Shown here one piece after another: positions 39,952 through 48,771 of a DNA stretch of 64,000 bases (the first letter of the stretch is position 1; each line of letters begins with the position of its first letter). This DNA comes from Corallococcus caeni (GTDB taxonomy: Bacteria; Myxococcota; Myxococcia; Myxococcales; Myxococcaceae). Made by a program: the position numbers and the translations under genes. Location of the stretch: contig NZ_BTTW01000001.1 of the NCBI RefSeq assembly GCF_036245865.1, forward strand, positions 682,001-746,000. The letters are read 5' to 3'. A model generated the notes under the pieces. It did not search any database, had not been told where the DNA came from, and saw only the letters and a program-made list of their open reading frames with translations.

Positions 39952-41221
39952 CCGTTTCCCGTTGCTCGTGCTGGGGAGCCTGCTGCTCGCGGGCGTGCTC
40001 GGGACGTTCCTGGTGCGCGGCGCCCAGCGCGGCGGCTTCGCGGATCCACTGTCCACCTTCCGCGCGGAGCCGGACGGCGCGCGCGCCCTGTACCTGCTCG
40101 CGCAGGAGAGCGGCCTGCCGGTGACACGCAACATGGCGGACCTGCGCCTGCTCTCCGGCCATGAGGCGCTGGTGCTGCTCGCCGTGGAGGTCCAGGACTC
40201 GCACGAGGAGGATCCGGATCAGACGCGGCTCGCCTCGGATCCGGACGCGGGGACCCACGGCGAGGACGCGCCGCACCAGGGCTTCAACGCGCTGCGGGCG
40301 CAGCAACTGGACGACGACGAGGTCGAACGCGTCCTGGCCCATGTCCGCGCCGGGGCGTCGCTCGTGTACGTGCCCTGGGGCTCGCGGGAGAACGCGCTCC
40401 TGGATGCGCTGGGCGTGAAGCTGGACAAGGCGGACGTGACGCTGCCCATGCGCACGCTGGTGCCCCCGCTGCCCACGCCGTACACGCTGGGCGTCGAGCG
40501 CGTGGAGGCGAAGGTCCAGGCCTACCTCCGGCTCCCGGAGGGCGCGGTCACCGTGCTGGAGGATGAACGCCTGGGCTTCCCCGTGGCGGCGGTGGTCCCC
40601 GCGGGCAAGGGCCGGGTGCTGGTGGTGGGCGCCCCCGAGCTCGCGATGAACCCGGCGCTCGCGCGCGCGGACAACGCGCAGTTCTGGCTGAGCGCCCTGG
40701 GCGCCATGGGCCCCGGCCCCTACGCCTTCGACGAGTTCCACCACGGCTTCACCAACGAGCGCTCCATCGTGGACTTCGCGCGCCGCTACGGCCTGCACTT
40801 CGCCGTCGCGCAGCTGCTCCTGGGCGTCGTGCTGTGGGCGGGCGCGCTGAAGCGCTTCGGCCGTCCGCTGCCTCCGCCCGAGTCCATGCGCGTGGGCGCC
40901 ACGGACGCCCTCTTCGCCATGAGCCGCCTGTACCGCGAGGGCCAGCACCACGCCTTCGCCGCGGGCCTCATCTCGCGCGGCCTCACGCAGCAGCTGGCGC
41001 CGCTCGCGGGCCTGCCCTCGCACTCCACCGCCGACGCCGTCGCGCAAGGGCTGCGGTCGCGCGGACGCCAGGACCTGGCGGAAGGGCTGCTCGACGTGAA
41101 TCGCCAATCCGCCGCCGTCCAGAAGGACGCCGACCTCCAGGCCCTCGCCACCTCCGCCGCGCACCTGCGCGAGCGCATCCACCCCGCCGGCACCGGCCGG
41201 CCCCGCCCCGGAACCCCATGA
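39944..41221 (+). CDS. DUF4350-like membrane protein
   Basis: 425 residues from a GTG start that overlaps the previous gene by eight bases and has an AGGAGG site seven bases upstream. It has one N-terminal membrane helix, a Rossmann-like periplasmic part (FRAEPDGARALYLLAQESG), and a second membrane helix near 285 (AVAQLLLGVVLWAGALKRFG), then a helical C-terminus. Arrangement and neighbours match DUF4350 proteins of MoxR clusters. Confidence 0.78.
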   Translation: MRDRFPLLVLGSLLLAGVLGTFLVRGAQRGGFADPLSTFRAEPDGARALYLLAQESGLPVTRNMADLRLLSGHEALVLLAVEVQDSHEEDPDQTRLASDPDAGTHGEDAPHQGFNALRAQQLDDDEVERVLAHVRAGASLVYVPWGSRENALLDALGVKLDKADVTLPMRTLVPPLPTPYTLGVERVEAKVQAYLRLPEGAVTVLEDERLGFPVAAVVPAGKGRVLVVGAPELAMNPALARADNAQFWLSALGAMGPGPYAFDEFHHGFTNERSIVDFARRYGLHFAVAQLLLGVVLWAGALKRFGRPLPPPESMRVGATDALFAMSRLYREGQHHAFAAGLISRGLTQQLAPLAGLPSHSTADAVAQGLRSRGRQDLAEGLLDVNRQSAAVQKDADLQALATSAAHLRERIHPAGTGRPRPGTP

Positions 41222-42219
41222 ACGCCCCGCCCTTCTCCCCTCCTCCCTTCCCGGACAGCGGCAACGCCGTGCGGTCCGCGAACGCCATCCGCGAGGGCGT
41301 CCTCGCGGAGGTGCGCAAGGCCGTGGTCGGGCAGGACGAACCGCTGGAGCTGATGCTCTGCGGGCTCGTGGCCGGCGGACACATCCTCCTGGAGGGCGTG
41401 CCCGGCGTGGCCAAGACGCTGATGGCCAAGGCGCTGTCGCGCAGCGTGGGCGCGGACTTCAAGCGCATCCAGTTCACGCCGGACCTGATGCCCGCGGACA
41501 TCCTGGGCACCAGCGTCTTCGACTTGAAGTCACAGGCCTTCGTGCTCGCGCGAGGCCCCATCTTCACGGACCTGCTGCTCGCGGACGAAATCAACCGCGC
41601 CCCGGCGAAGACGCAGTCCGCGCTGCTGGAGGCGATGCAGGAGCGCGCCGTGTCGCTGGAGGGCAAGAACCTCCAGCTGTCACCCATGTTCACGGTGTTC
41701 GCCACGCAGAACCCGGTGGAGTCCGAGGGCACGTACCCGCTCCCCGAGGCGCAGCTGGACCGCTTCCTCCTGAAGATCGACGTGGGCTACCCCGCGCCGG
41801 AGGAGGAGGACGCCATCCTGGAGTCCGTGCACCGGGGCTTCGACTCGGGCGACCTGGCGCGAGCCGGAGTGAACGCGGCGGTGACGAAGGACGGGCTGCT
41901 GGAGGCGCGCGCGGCGCTCAGCGCGGTGAACGTGGAGCAACCGGTACTGGGTTACATCCGCAAGCTGGTGGCGGCGACGCGAAGCTCGCCCAACATCCGC
42001 CTGGGCGCGGGGCCGCGCGCGGGCGTGCACCTGCTGCTCGCGTCCAAGGCGCTGGCGGCGCTGCGGGGCCGCGACTTCGTGACCCCGGACGACGTGCGAT
42101 TCCTCGTGGGCCCGGTGCTGCGCCACCGGCTGCTCCTGTCGCCGGACGCGGAGCTGGACGGGGCCACGCCCACGGAAGTGCTGCGCGAGGTGGTCCAGGG
42201 CGTCGAGGTCCCCCGGTGA
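41218..42219 (+). CDS. MoxR-family AAA+ ATPase
   Basis: 333-residue chaperone-like ATPase with Walker [15 protein letters not shown], Walker [16 protein letters not shown], sensor 1 ([19 protein letters not shown]) and an arginine finger in LDRFLLK. It overlaps the upstream gene by four bases (ATGA) and the downstream DUF58 gene by four. MoxR proteins usually act with DUF58/VWA partners in envelope maturation or stress resistance. Confidence 0.93.
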   Translation: MNAPPFSPPPFPDSGNAVRSANAIREGVLAEVRKAVVGQDEPLELMLCGLVAGGHILLEGVPGVAKTLMAKALSRSVGADFKRIQFTPDLMPADILGTSVFDLKSQAFVLARGPIFTDLLLADEINRAPAKTQSALLEAMQERAVSLEGKNLQLSPMFTVFATQNPVESEGTYPLPEAQLDRFLLKIDVGYPAPEEEDAILESVHRGFDSGDLARAGVNAAVTKDGLLEARAALSAVNVEQPVLGYIRKLVAATRSSPNIRLGAGPRAGVHLLLASKALAALRGRDFVTPDDVRFLVGPVLRHRLLLSPDAELDGATPTEVLREVVQGVEVPR

Positions 42220-43523
42220 TTCCCTCCGAGCGCCTGTGGGGGCTGCTCGCCCTGCTCGCGCTGCCCATGGCGCTGGCGGGCTTCTTCCCGGGCCTGGGCG
42301 GCGCGGTGCTGGCGCTGGACGCGCTGGCCGTGGCCCTGGCCGCGTTCGACTTCCTCCAGGCCCGCCGCGTGCGCCTGGAGGTGGAGCGCACGCTGCCGGA
42401 GCGCCTCAACGTCGGCGTGGCGAACCGCGTCGAGCTGCGGCTGGTGCACCGGGGAGGCGGCACGGTGGAGGTGCGCGTGAAGGACGACGCGCCTCCGTCC
42501 TTCGCCACGGAGCCCTCGGAGGCCACGCTGCGCCTCACGCCGGACAGCCAGACGCAGTGGGTGTACCGGGCCACGCCCGCGAAGCGCGGCAAGTTCAGCT
42601 TCGGCGCCGTGCACGTGCGCGTGCGCGGCCCGCTGGGGCTCATGTCGCACGAGCGCGCCTTCCCTGCCGAGCGCTCGGTGTCCGTGTACCCGGACCTGCG
42701 AGGCGCCCGGAGGCTGCTGCTCTCGGGCGCGGCGCTGGACCTGGTGAACCTGGGCCTGAGGCAGCTGCGGCGCGACGGCCGGGGCAGCGAGTTCGCGCGC
42801 CTGCGCGACTACGCCCAGGGCGACAGCGTGCGCGACGTGGACTGGAAGGCCACCGCGCGCCGGGGCCGTCCGGTGACGCGCGTGCTGGAGTCGGAGCGTT
42901 CCCAGGCGCTGCTCATCTGCGTGGACGCGGGGCGCTCCATGGCGGCGCAGGTGGACGGCCTCACCAAGCTGGATCACGCGGTGAACGCGGCGCTGTTCCT
43001 CGCCTTCGTGGCCATCCGCAACGGGGACCGGGTGGGACTGGCCCTCTTCGCGGACGGCGTGAAGGCCTACCTGCCGCCCGCCGCGGGCCGGGGCCAGTAC
43101 CGCAAGCTGGTGGACACGCTCTACTCCACGACGCCCAGCCTCACGTACGTGGACTACCTGGCGCTCTTCAAGGAGCTGAACGTGCGCCTCAACCGGCGCA
43201 GCCTGCTGTGCGTCTTCACGGACTTCCTCGACGAGGAGCAGGCCAACACGCTGGTGGCTCCACTGCACCGCCTGGCCCGCCGCCACGTCCCGCTGTGCCT
43301 GTCCGTGAAGGACACGGCACTCCAGAAGCTGCTGCGCACGCCGCCGTCAGGCCCGGAGGAAGCGTTCCAGCACGCGGTGGCGTCGGAGCTGCTCACGGAC
43401 CGCGAGGTGCTCAAGGCCCGCGTGAGCCGGGGCGGCGTGCAGATGCTGGACGTGGCGCCGGACGAGCTGAGCCTCGCGGCGGTGAACCGATACCTCGACA
43501 TCAAGGCGCGCGGCGTCCTGTAG
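42216..43523 (+). CDS. DUF58-domain protein (MoxR partner)
   Basis: 435 residues from GTG, with two N-terminal membrane helices (about 7-45), a beta-rich region, and the DUF58 signature (LRDYAQGDSVRDVDWKATAR) followed by a VWA-like fold (LLICVDAGRSMAAQ, CVFTDFLDEEQ). Translational overlap with moxR supports a physical pairing. Confidence 0.9.
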   Translation: MIPSERLWGLLALLALPMALAGFFPGLGGAVLALDALAVALAAFDFLQARRVRLEVERTLPERLNVGVANRVELRLVHRGGGTVEVRVKDDAPPSFATEPSEATLRLTPDSQTQWVYRATPAKRGKFSFGAVHVRVRGPLGLMSHERAFPAERSVSVYPDLRGARRLLLSGAALDLVNLGLRQLRRDGRGSEFARLRDYAQGDSVRDVDWKATARRGRPVTRVLESERSQALLICVDAGRSMAAQVDGLTKLDHAVNAALFLAFVAIRNGDRVGLALFADGVKAYLPPAAGRGQYRKLVDTLYSTTPSLTYVDYLALFKELNVRLNRRSLLCVFTDFLDEEQANTLVAPLHRLARRHVPLCLSVKDTALQKLLRTPPSGPEEAFQHAVASELLTDREVLKARVSRGGVQMLDVAPDELSLAAVNRYLDIKARGVL

Positions 43524-43530
43524 GAGCCCC

Positions 43531-44055
43531 ATGGCCCGGACCGCATTCCAGACGGCGGACTTCACGGCGGAGCCCGTCGACGACAGCGAGACACACGTCG
43601 TGCAACCGCTCCTCGACCGCTGCGAGGACTACCACCAGATCGCCTACGGCCGCCCCGCGCTCCCGGATCAGGCCCGGAACATCCCCAGCGAACGGCCTCC
43701 GGGGCTCGCCCCCGGCCAGGGCCAGCTCCTCGCGCTTCGCGACGCGCACGGCGTCCTCGCGGGGATGATTGAAGCCTTGCGCGACTTCCCGGCCCGGGGT
43801 GAGTGGTACATCGGCCTGCTGCTCCTCGCGCCCGAAGCCCGAGGCCAGGGCCGGGGCGAGGCCGTGCTGAGCGCCTACGAAGGCCACGTGCGCGCGAACG
43901 GCGGCCGGCTGCTGCGCGTGGCGGTGGTGGAGGACAACACGGTCGGGCGCCGCTTCTGGACGCGCGTGGGCTTCCAGCCGGAGCAATGGGTGGGCCCCAT
44001 CGAGCAGGGGCTGAAGCACAACCGGGTCCTGAAGATGACCAAGGCCCTCGGCTGA
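43531..44055 (+). CDS. GNAT-family N-acetyltransferase
   Basis: 174 residues with the acetyl-CoA binding motif in LLLAPEARGQGRGEAVLSAY and a C-terminal beta strand region (RVAVVEDNTVGRRFWTRVGF). It begins seven bases after the DUF58 stop and is probably cotranscribed. Substrate unknown. Confidence 0.86.
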   Translation: MARTAFQTADFTAEPVDDSETHVVQPLLDRCEDYHQIAYGRPALPDQARNIPSERPPGLAPGQGQLLALRDAHGVLAGMIEALRDFPARGEWYIGLLLLAPEARGQGRGEAVLSAYEGHVRANGGRLLRVAVVEDNTVGRRFWTRVGFQPEQWVGPIEQGLKHNRVLKMTKALG

Positions 44056-44059
44056 GGCG

Positions 44060-44503
44060 TCAGGCCTCGGGCCCCTCACGCAGCCAGCCCACGAAGCGCG
44101 TGTCGGGCACGTCGCCGCGCACGCGGTGCAGGCCCCGCTTGAACAGGGCATAGACGCGGAAGAAGCGCTCCAGGCCCGCGCGCTCGGCGGGCGTCATCGG
44201 GTGCGTCCCGCACACCACCTTCGGGTCGCCCTTCCCCGCGTCGATGAAGCCCAGCACGGCCACCACCGGCACGCGCACGCGCTGCCCCTGCGCCAGGCGA
44301 GGCCCCAGCACCACCGCGTCCAGCGGATCCCCGTCGTCCGACAGCAGCCCCGGAATGGAGCCGTAGTTGTACGGGCACGGCAGCGGCGACACGAAGTCCA
44401 CGGAGCCGTCCGCGCGCCGCTTCACCAGGGAGAAGCGCGGGCATTCAATCAGCACCTCCGGCTCGCGCGGCAACGGAGGCACGGCCAGCTCCGGCCCGCT
44501 CAT
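44060..44503 (-). CDS. Inorganic pyrophosphatase (family I, short form)
   Basis: 147 residues. The family signature DDGDPLDAVVL (three metal-binding Asp) is intact, with PYNYGSIP before it and FIDAGKGDPKVV after it supplying further active-site Asp and Lys. Some basic active-site residues of E. coli Ppa are not obvious and the protein is about 30 residues shorter, so activity is likely but not certain. It overlaps the SpoIIM-like gene stop (ATGA). Confidence 0.83.
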   Translation of the reverse strand: MSGPELAVPPLPREPEVLIECPRFSLVKRRADGSVDFVSPLPCPYNYGSIPGLLSDDGDPLDAVVLGPRLAQGQRVRVPVVAVLGFIDAGKGDPKVVCGTHPMTPAERAGLERFFRVYALFKRGLHRVRGDVPDTRFVGWLREGPEA

Positions 44504-45513
44504 CCCGCCAGCTCCGCCGTCGCCCGCGCCCTGTCCCGCCGGCCGCGCATCCAGTCCGACAGCAGGTACGCGTAGACGCCCGTCCCCACCGTCAGCGCGA
44601 AGGTGACCTTGAAGGCCACCGACAGCTTCGGCGGGTGGATCTGCGACACCGTGCCCTCGATGAAGCCCGCGAGCACGAACAGCACCAGCGTGCCGAACAG
44701 CAGCTTCACCGCCGTCACCGCCTCCTTGCGCAGCGCCTGCCCGCGCGACAGCCCGCCCGGCGCCACCATGCCCCGCGCAATGACGAGCCCCGCCGCGCCC
44801 GCGATGCAGATGGCGGAAATCTCCGGGATGCCGTGCGGCAATATCCACGCCCAGAACCACCCGGCCATCCCCTTCGCCGCGTACACCTGCGCGAGCGCCC
44901 CCAGGAACAGGCCGTTGGTGAACAGCATCACCGCCGTGCCCAGCCCCAGCGTGATGCCCAGCGCGAACGCCAGGAAGGCCACCTGGATGTTGTGCGTGAA
45001 GAGGAACGTCGTGAACTGCGCCTGCTCCTCCACGGACATGCCCTTGCCCGCGGCCTCGTCGGCGGCGCGCTTCACGGGGTCCATGCTCAGGTGCTGCTCG
45101 GGCACCAGGTAGTGCGCCGCGTCCGGATCCACCACCATGCCCACGTAGCCGAAGCCCGCGCCCGCCAGGAACAGCAGCACCGACGCCACGTACATCCGCC
45201 ACTCGTGGTGCAGCAGCGCCGGGAAGCCGCGCGCGACGAAGGCCCACACGTCCGCGAACCGGGGCCGGCTGCCCGGGTACGTCAGCGCGTACGCGCGGCC
45301 CACCAGGTCGTTGAGGTACGCGCTCACGTCCGCGGATCCGCTGCGCGCGCGCACCCACAAGAGGTCGCTGGAGACGGCGCGGTACAGCTTCCCCAGCGAG
45401 CGGGCCTCGTCCAGGCTCAGCCTGCGCAGCCCCTCGCCCTCGGACTTGTCCAGCAGCGACTCCAGCTGCTGCCAGCGCGGCCGCCGCGTCTCGATGAACT
45501 CCGCCATCTCCAT
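44500..45513 (-). CDS. SpoIIM-family (DUF95) membrane protein
   Basis: 337 residues with about five to six membrane helices and the SpoIIM pattern (FLFTHNIQVAFLAFALG, ILPHGIPEISAICIAG). In sporulating firmicutes SpoIIM takes part in engulfment; in Gram-negatives the family is found with MoxR, DUF58 and RDD proteins, all present nearby. A TAGAGT box six bases before the start suggests a leaderless message. Confidence 0.87.
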   Translation of the reverse strand: MEMAEFIETRRPRWQQLESLLDKSEGEGLRRLSLDEARSLGKLYRAVSSDLLWVRARSGSADVSAYLNDLVGRAYALTYPGSRPRFADVWAFVARGFPALLHHEWRMYVASVLLFLAGAGFGYVGMVVDPDAAHYLVPEQHLSMDPVKRAADEAAGKGMSVEEQAQFTTFLFTHNIQVAFLAFALGITLGLGTAVMLFTNGLFLGALAQVYAAKGMAGWFWAWILPHGIPEISAICIAGAAGLVIARGMVAPGGLSRGQALRKEAVTAVKLLFGTLVLFVLAGFIEGTVSQIHPPKLSVAFKVTFALTVGTGVYAYLLSDWMRGRRDRARATAELAG

Positions 45514-45546
45514 GGGGCCACTCTAGCCGAGCACGGGAAACGACGA

Positions 45547-45590
45547 GGCGCCGGCCGCCCTCCTTCGTTTCGAGGGAGGACTCCGGCGCC
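45547..45590 (-). terminator. Long hairpin between the nucleotidase-like gene and spoIIM-like gene
   Basis: GGCGCCGG (45547-45554) pairs with CCGGCGCC (45583-45590), and inside it CCCTCC pairs with GGGAGG. The hairpin begins 24 bases after the stop of the minus-strand nucleotidase-like gene. It is followed on that strand by TCGTCGTTTCCC, a weak T run, so it may be a terminator. Confidence 0.6.
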
Positions 45591-45614
45591 CCGGTGCTTC
45601 AGCACTCCAGCGGA

Positions 45615-47186
45615 CTACTTGATGAGCTTCTCGAGCGGCTTCGCCTCGGTGGAGCCCTGGGCCTCGGTCCACTCGACGACGGGCGTCTGCCACGCCATGC
45701 CCGTCTCCGCCGGGTCGCTGTCCAGCTTCTCGAAGTCGAAGCCGTCACCGCCGAAGTACAGGTACTCCACGGTGGCCACCGTGTACTCCTTCTGCGGATC
45801 CAGCGGCTTGCCCTTGGCGTCCTTGAACTTGCCCTTGCCCGCCGGGGTGAAGCCGGCGACGAGCGCGTCCGGGTTCGCCAGCTGCTTCGCCAGGTCCTCG
45901 CCCTTGAGCTTCACGGTGAGCAGCGAGTTCTCGAACGGAAGGGCCGAGTACACGCTGCCCAGCGTCACGTCACCCTTGGCCAGGCCGCCCCGGATGCCGC
46001 CCTTGTTGAGGATGGCCCCGTCGGTGTTCAGCTGCGTGCGCACCGCGCCCGCCACCCACTTCGCCATCAGCGGCGAGTCCTGCGGGATGCCCGTCTTGGT
46101 GAAGCCGATCTTCCGGCCGAGCGCCTGGTCCACCTTCGCCTGCCACTCCGCGATGCGCTTCGCCGTCTCCGCGTCCGGCGTGCCACCGGACACCTGGACG
46201 ACCTTCGTGTCCACGCCGGTCACCTTCTGGCCCGCGGGCTTCGCCGGGTCGAACTTGAACTGCGCGCGCAGGTACGACTCGAAGCCGCGGCCCAGCGACG
46301 CGTAGGTGGTGTCACCTTCCGTCTTCACGCCAGGGGCCTCCGTGCCGCAGCGGCCGCCGGCCACGAGCGACACCTTCCAGTCCGCGTGCTTCGCCAGCAC
46401 CGGCTGCAGGTCCGTGGGGCACTGGTCCGCGACGATGACGACGACGTCCGCGCCCGCCTTGCGCGCCTCGGGGACCGCGGTGTTGAGCGCGTCCTCGTTG
46501 GGGGTGACCTCCAGGCCCTCCGCGCGGCCGGACATCGCCGTGCGAACGGTCTTCTGCGACGTGAGGCCCACCACCGCAATCTTCAGGCCCCGGCGTTCGT
46601 AGACCTGGAACGCGGGCATGGACAGGTCCTTCGCCAGCGACGCGTCCGTCACCTTCAGGTTCGCCGCCAGGAAGGGGAAGCCCCCGGCCGCGCGGTTCTT
46701 CAGGAAGGAATCCTTGGCGTACGACAGCTCGTGGTTGCCCAGCGCGGAGGCCGCATAGCCCATGTGCCCCATCACTTCGGCCGTCGGAGCCCCCAGGAAG
46801 AAGGAGGAGATGGCCGGGCCCGTCCACAGGTCGCCCGTCGTCAGGGCGAGCGTGCCGGCATCCGGACAGGTCGCCTGGCCGTCCTTCAGCGGACCGGCAC
46901 AGTGCTTTTCATCAGTCACCCAGCGGCCCATCAGCTCCGCGGCGCCACCCTTGCCCTCGACGGGCAGGAGCTGGCCACGGGCGCTGCCGGTGACGAGCAC
47001 CGTCACCTCGTTGGGCACGGCGGGCTTCGCGGGCTCGGCCGCGGGAGGCGGCGTGGCCGGGGCCGGCGGGGGAGTCTTCTCACAACCCGCGAGGGCTCCC
47101 AGGGCGAGGACCAGCGCGCCGGACGACAGCGTGAGCTGGCGGGAAGGACGACGGAAGGGACGCAGCGAGAGAGGGTTCGGGTTCAC
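45615..47186 (-). CDS. Lipoprotein of the metallophosphatase/5'-nucleotidase family, degenerate active site
   Basis: 523 residues with a lipobox LAGC (Cys35). The metallophosphatase half keeps only ALGNHEL; the usual DxH motif is replaced by SARG (TGSARGQLL), and the GHSH-type histidines by GGRC. The C-terminal 5'-nucleotidase domain is well kept (KGGIRGGLAKGDVT, LPFENSLL, YFGGDGFDF). It is exported and lipid-anchored. Given the lost metal ligands it may bind rather than hydrolyse nucleotides or have altered chemistry. Confidence 0.85.
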   Translation of the reverse strand: MNPNPLSLRPFRRPSRQLTLSSGALVLALGALAGCEKTPPPAPATPPPAAEPAKPAVPNEVTVLVTGSARGQLLPVEGKGGAAELMGRWVTDEKHCAGPLKDGQATCPDAGTLALTTGDLWTGPAISSFFLGAPTAEVMGHMGYAASALGNHELSYAKDSFLKNRAAGGFPFLAANLKVTDASLAKDLSMPAFQVYERRGLKIAVVGLTSQKTVRTAMSGRAEGLEVTPNEDALNTAVPEARKAGADVVVIVADQCPTDLQPVLAKHADWKVSLVAGGRCGTEAPGVKTEGDTTYASLGRGFESYLRAQFKFDPAKPAGQKVTGVDTKVVQVSGGTPDAETAKRIAEWQAKVDQALGRKIGFTKTGIPQDSPLMAKWVAGAVRTQLNTDGAILNKGGIRGGLAKGDVTLGSVYSALPFENSLLTVKLKGEDLAKQLANPDALVAGFTPAGKGKFKDAKGKPLDPQKEYTVATVEYLYFGGDGFDFEKLDSDPAETGMAWQTPVVEWTEAQGSTEAKPLEKLIK

Positions 47187-47228
47187 GGCCGGGCCTTTAG
47201 CACATCCCCGACGTGGTAGCGTGACCCA

Positions 47229-48770
47229 ATGACGGGCATGAAAGGCAAGGATTTCAAGCCTTTACAGGAGGATGAGGACGGCGGGACTCCCGGGGGTCAG
47301 GGAGGCTCGCGAGGCCGGAACTTCGCCTCCGATTTGTGGGGCGAGGTCCGGGGCGGCGCCGAGCACTTCCAGTCCACGAAGGGCCAGCTGCCCCCGGGCC
47401 GCATCCGCCAGTTCTTCTATGGCGTGGCCCTGCCCTTCCACATCGCCCGCGTCACGCTCGCGAGCCCCGCGGTCCGCGCCACCTACGTGAAGGTGACCGC
47501 GCTCCAGACGGCGTTCCTGCTGGCCATCGCCGCGGGCTGGGCGTTCAACCAGTTCGACGCACAGGAGCATCGGAAGCGGCCGGAGACGTCCGAGACCCGG
47601 GCCGCGCGCGAGAGGGCGCAGGCCCGCATCGAGGCACGGGCGAAGGAGCTGGAGGCCGCGATGAAGGCCCGGAAGGGCCAGGGCTCGGAGAAGGAGGACG
47701 CGGCCGCCGTGAAGGCGGCGCTGAGCGCGCTCATCCATGAAGCCGTCAACTCCGGCAAGCAGGGCGAGCTCCCTCCGGATGAAGCCGCCGCCGTGGCCGG
47801 GGACGCGGCGGATGAGGCCGCGGCCGCCGCCGAGGAGGCGGCGGCAGAGGAACAAAGGCAGTCCGCCGAGAAGGCCACGGCCGCCGCGAGCGAGGACGCA
47901 CAGGTCACGGACGAGGGGGATGCGGAGAGTGATTCGCTCTCCGCCGCCATCCGGACGGAGGTCGAGCAGGCCCTCCGGGACGTGGCTGACATCTCGGAGG
48001 AGGAAGCGAAGGGCCCCCGCATCCAGAAGGAGCCCCAGAAGAAGGGGTTCAACATCGACGCGCCCGTGGTGCGCGACGGCGTCTTCTTCCTGGGCAGCTG
48101 GGAGTTCTGGGCGCTCTTCTTCGGCTCGTTGAGCGCGGCGCAGTGGATCATCGTCGCCCTGTCACGCGACTACCACACGTCCATCTCCCGCGAGGCCAGC
48201 CTCGCCACCGGCGTGCCGCCCGAGGACCCTGACATCACCCCGCGCGTGCGCCTGAACGTCCCCTGGATGCGCGCCAAGCTCCAGCGCCGCTGGAGGGCCT
48301 TCCTGCTGTTCGTGATGGGAGTCCCCGCGCTCCTGCTGCTCTGCGTCCCCCTGTGCTGGATCCCGAACTCGTTCACGCTGGTCAGCAGCCTCTGGGGCTT
48401 CTGGTGGCTGCTCGTCTTCACCGCCGCCAAGAGCGACCGCGCCTGGATGGCCCCCGTCACGCGGCCACCCTGGTTCGTGCGCATCTGGAGCGCGCTGCCG
48501 TTCCTGCAGGGGGGGCCGCTGCGCGGGTACGTGTCGCGGCTGGCGCACCGGGCGGAAGCCGTCGCCGCGCCCATCGCCACCGTGGAGCGTCAGCCGTGGG
48601 TCTTCGCGGGGCTCGCGTTCACGCGCTTCGTGGGCAGCATCCCGCCGTTCCGCTGCTTCACGCGGCCGTTCATCCCGGTGGCGTCGGCGCACCTCATCGG
48701 CCTGGACCCGGTGCAGCCGCCCGCGCGCAAGAGCGGCGAGCCGCCGCCTCCGCACGGCGCGGGAGACTGA
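47229..48770 (+). CDS. Hypothetical membrane protein with coiled-coil region
   Basis: 513 residues. One membrane helix near residues 85-105 is followed by a long Ala/Glu/Lys-rich predicted coiled coil (about 115-265). Three further hydrophobic segments (about 280-310 and 355-410) and a basic C-terminus come after. No domain is recognised. A TAGCGT box six bases before the ATG suggests a short or absent leader. It is divergent from the nucleotidase-like gene and convergent with the cNMP-MFS gene. Confidence 0.75.
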   Translation: MTGMKGKDFKPLQEDEDGGTPGGQGGSRGRNFASDLWGEVRGGAEHFQSTKGQLPPGRIRQFFYGVALPFHIARVTLASPAVRATYVKVTALQTAFLLAIAAGWAFNQFDAQEHRKRPETSETRAARERAQARIEARAKELEAAMKARKGQGSEKEDAAAVKAALSALIHEAVNSGKQGELPPDEAAAVAGDAADEAAAAAEEAAAEEQRQSAEKATAAASEDAQVTDEGDAESDSLSAAIRTEVEQALRDVADISEEEAKGPRIQKEPQKKGFNIDAPVVRDGVFFLGSWEFWALFFGSLSAAQWIIVALSRDYHTSISREASLATGVPPEDPDITPRVRLNVPWMRAKLQRRWRAFLLFVMGVPALLLLCVPLCWIPNSFTLVSSLWGFWWLLVFTAAKSDRAWMAPVTRPPWFVRIWSALPFLQGGPLRGYVSRLAHRAEAVAAPIATVERQPWVFAGLAFTRFVGSIPPFRCFTRPFIPVASAHLIGLDPVQPPARKSGEPPPPHGAGD

Positions 48771-48771
48771 C

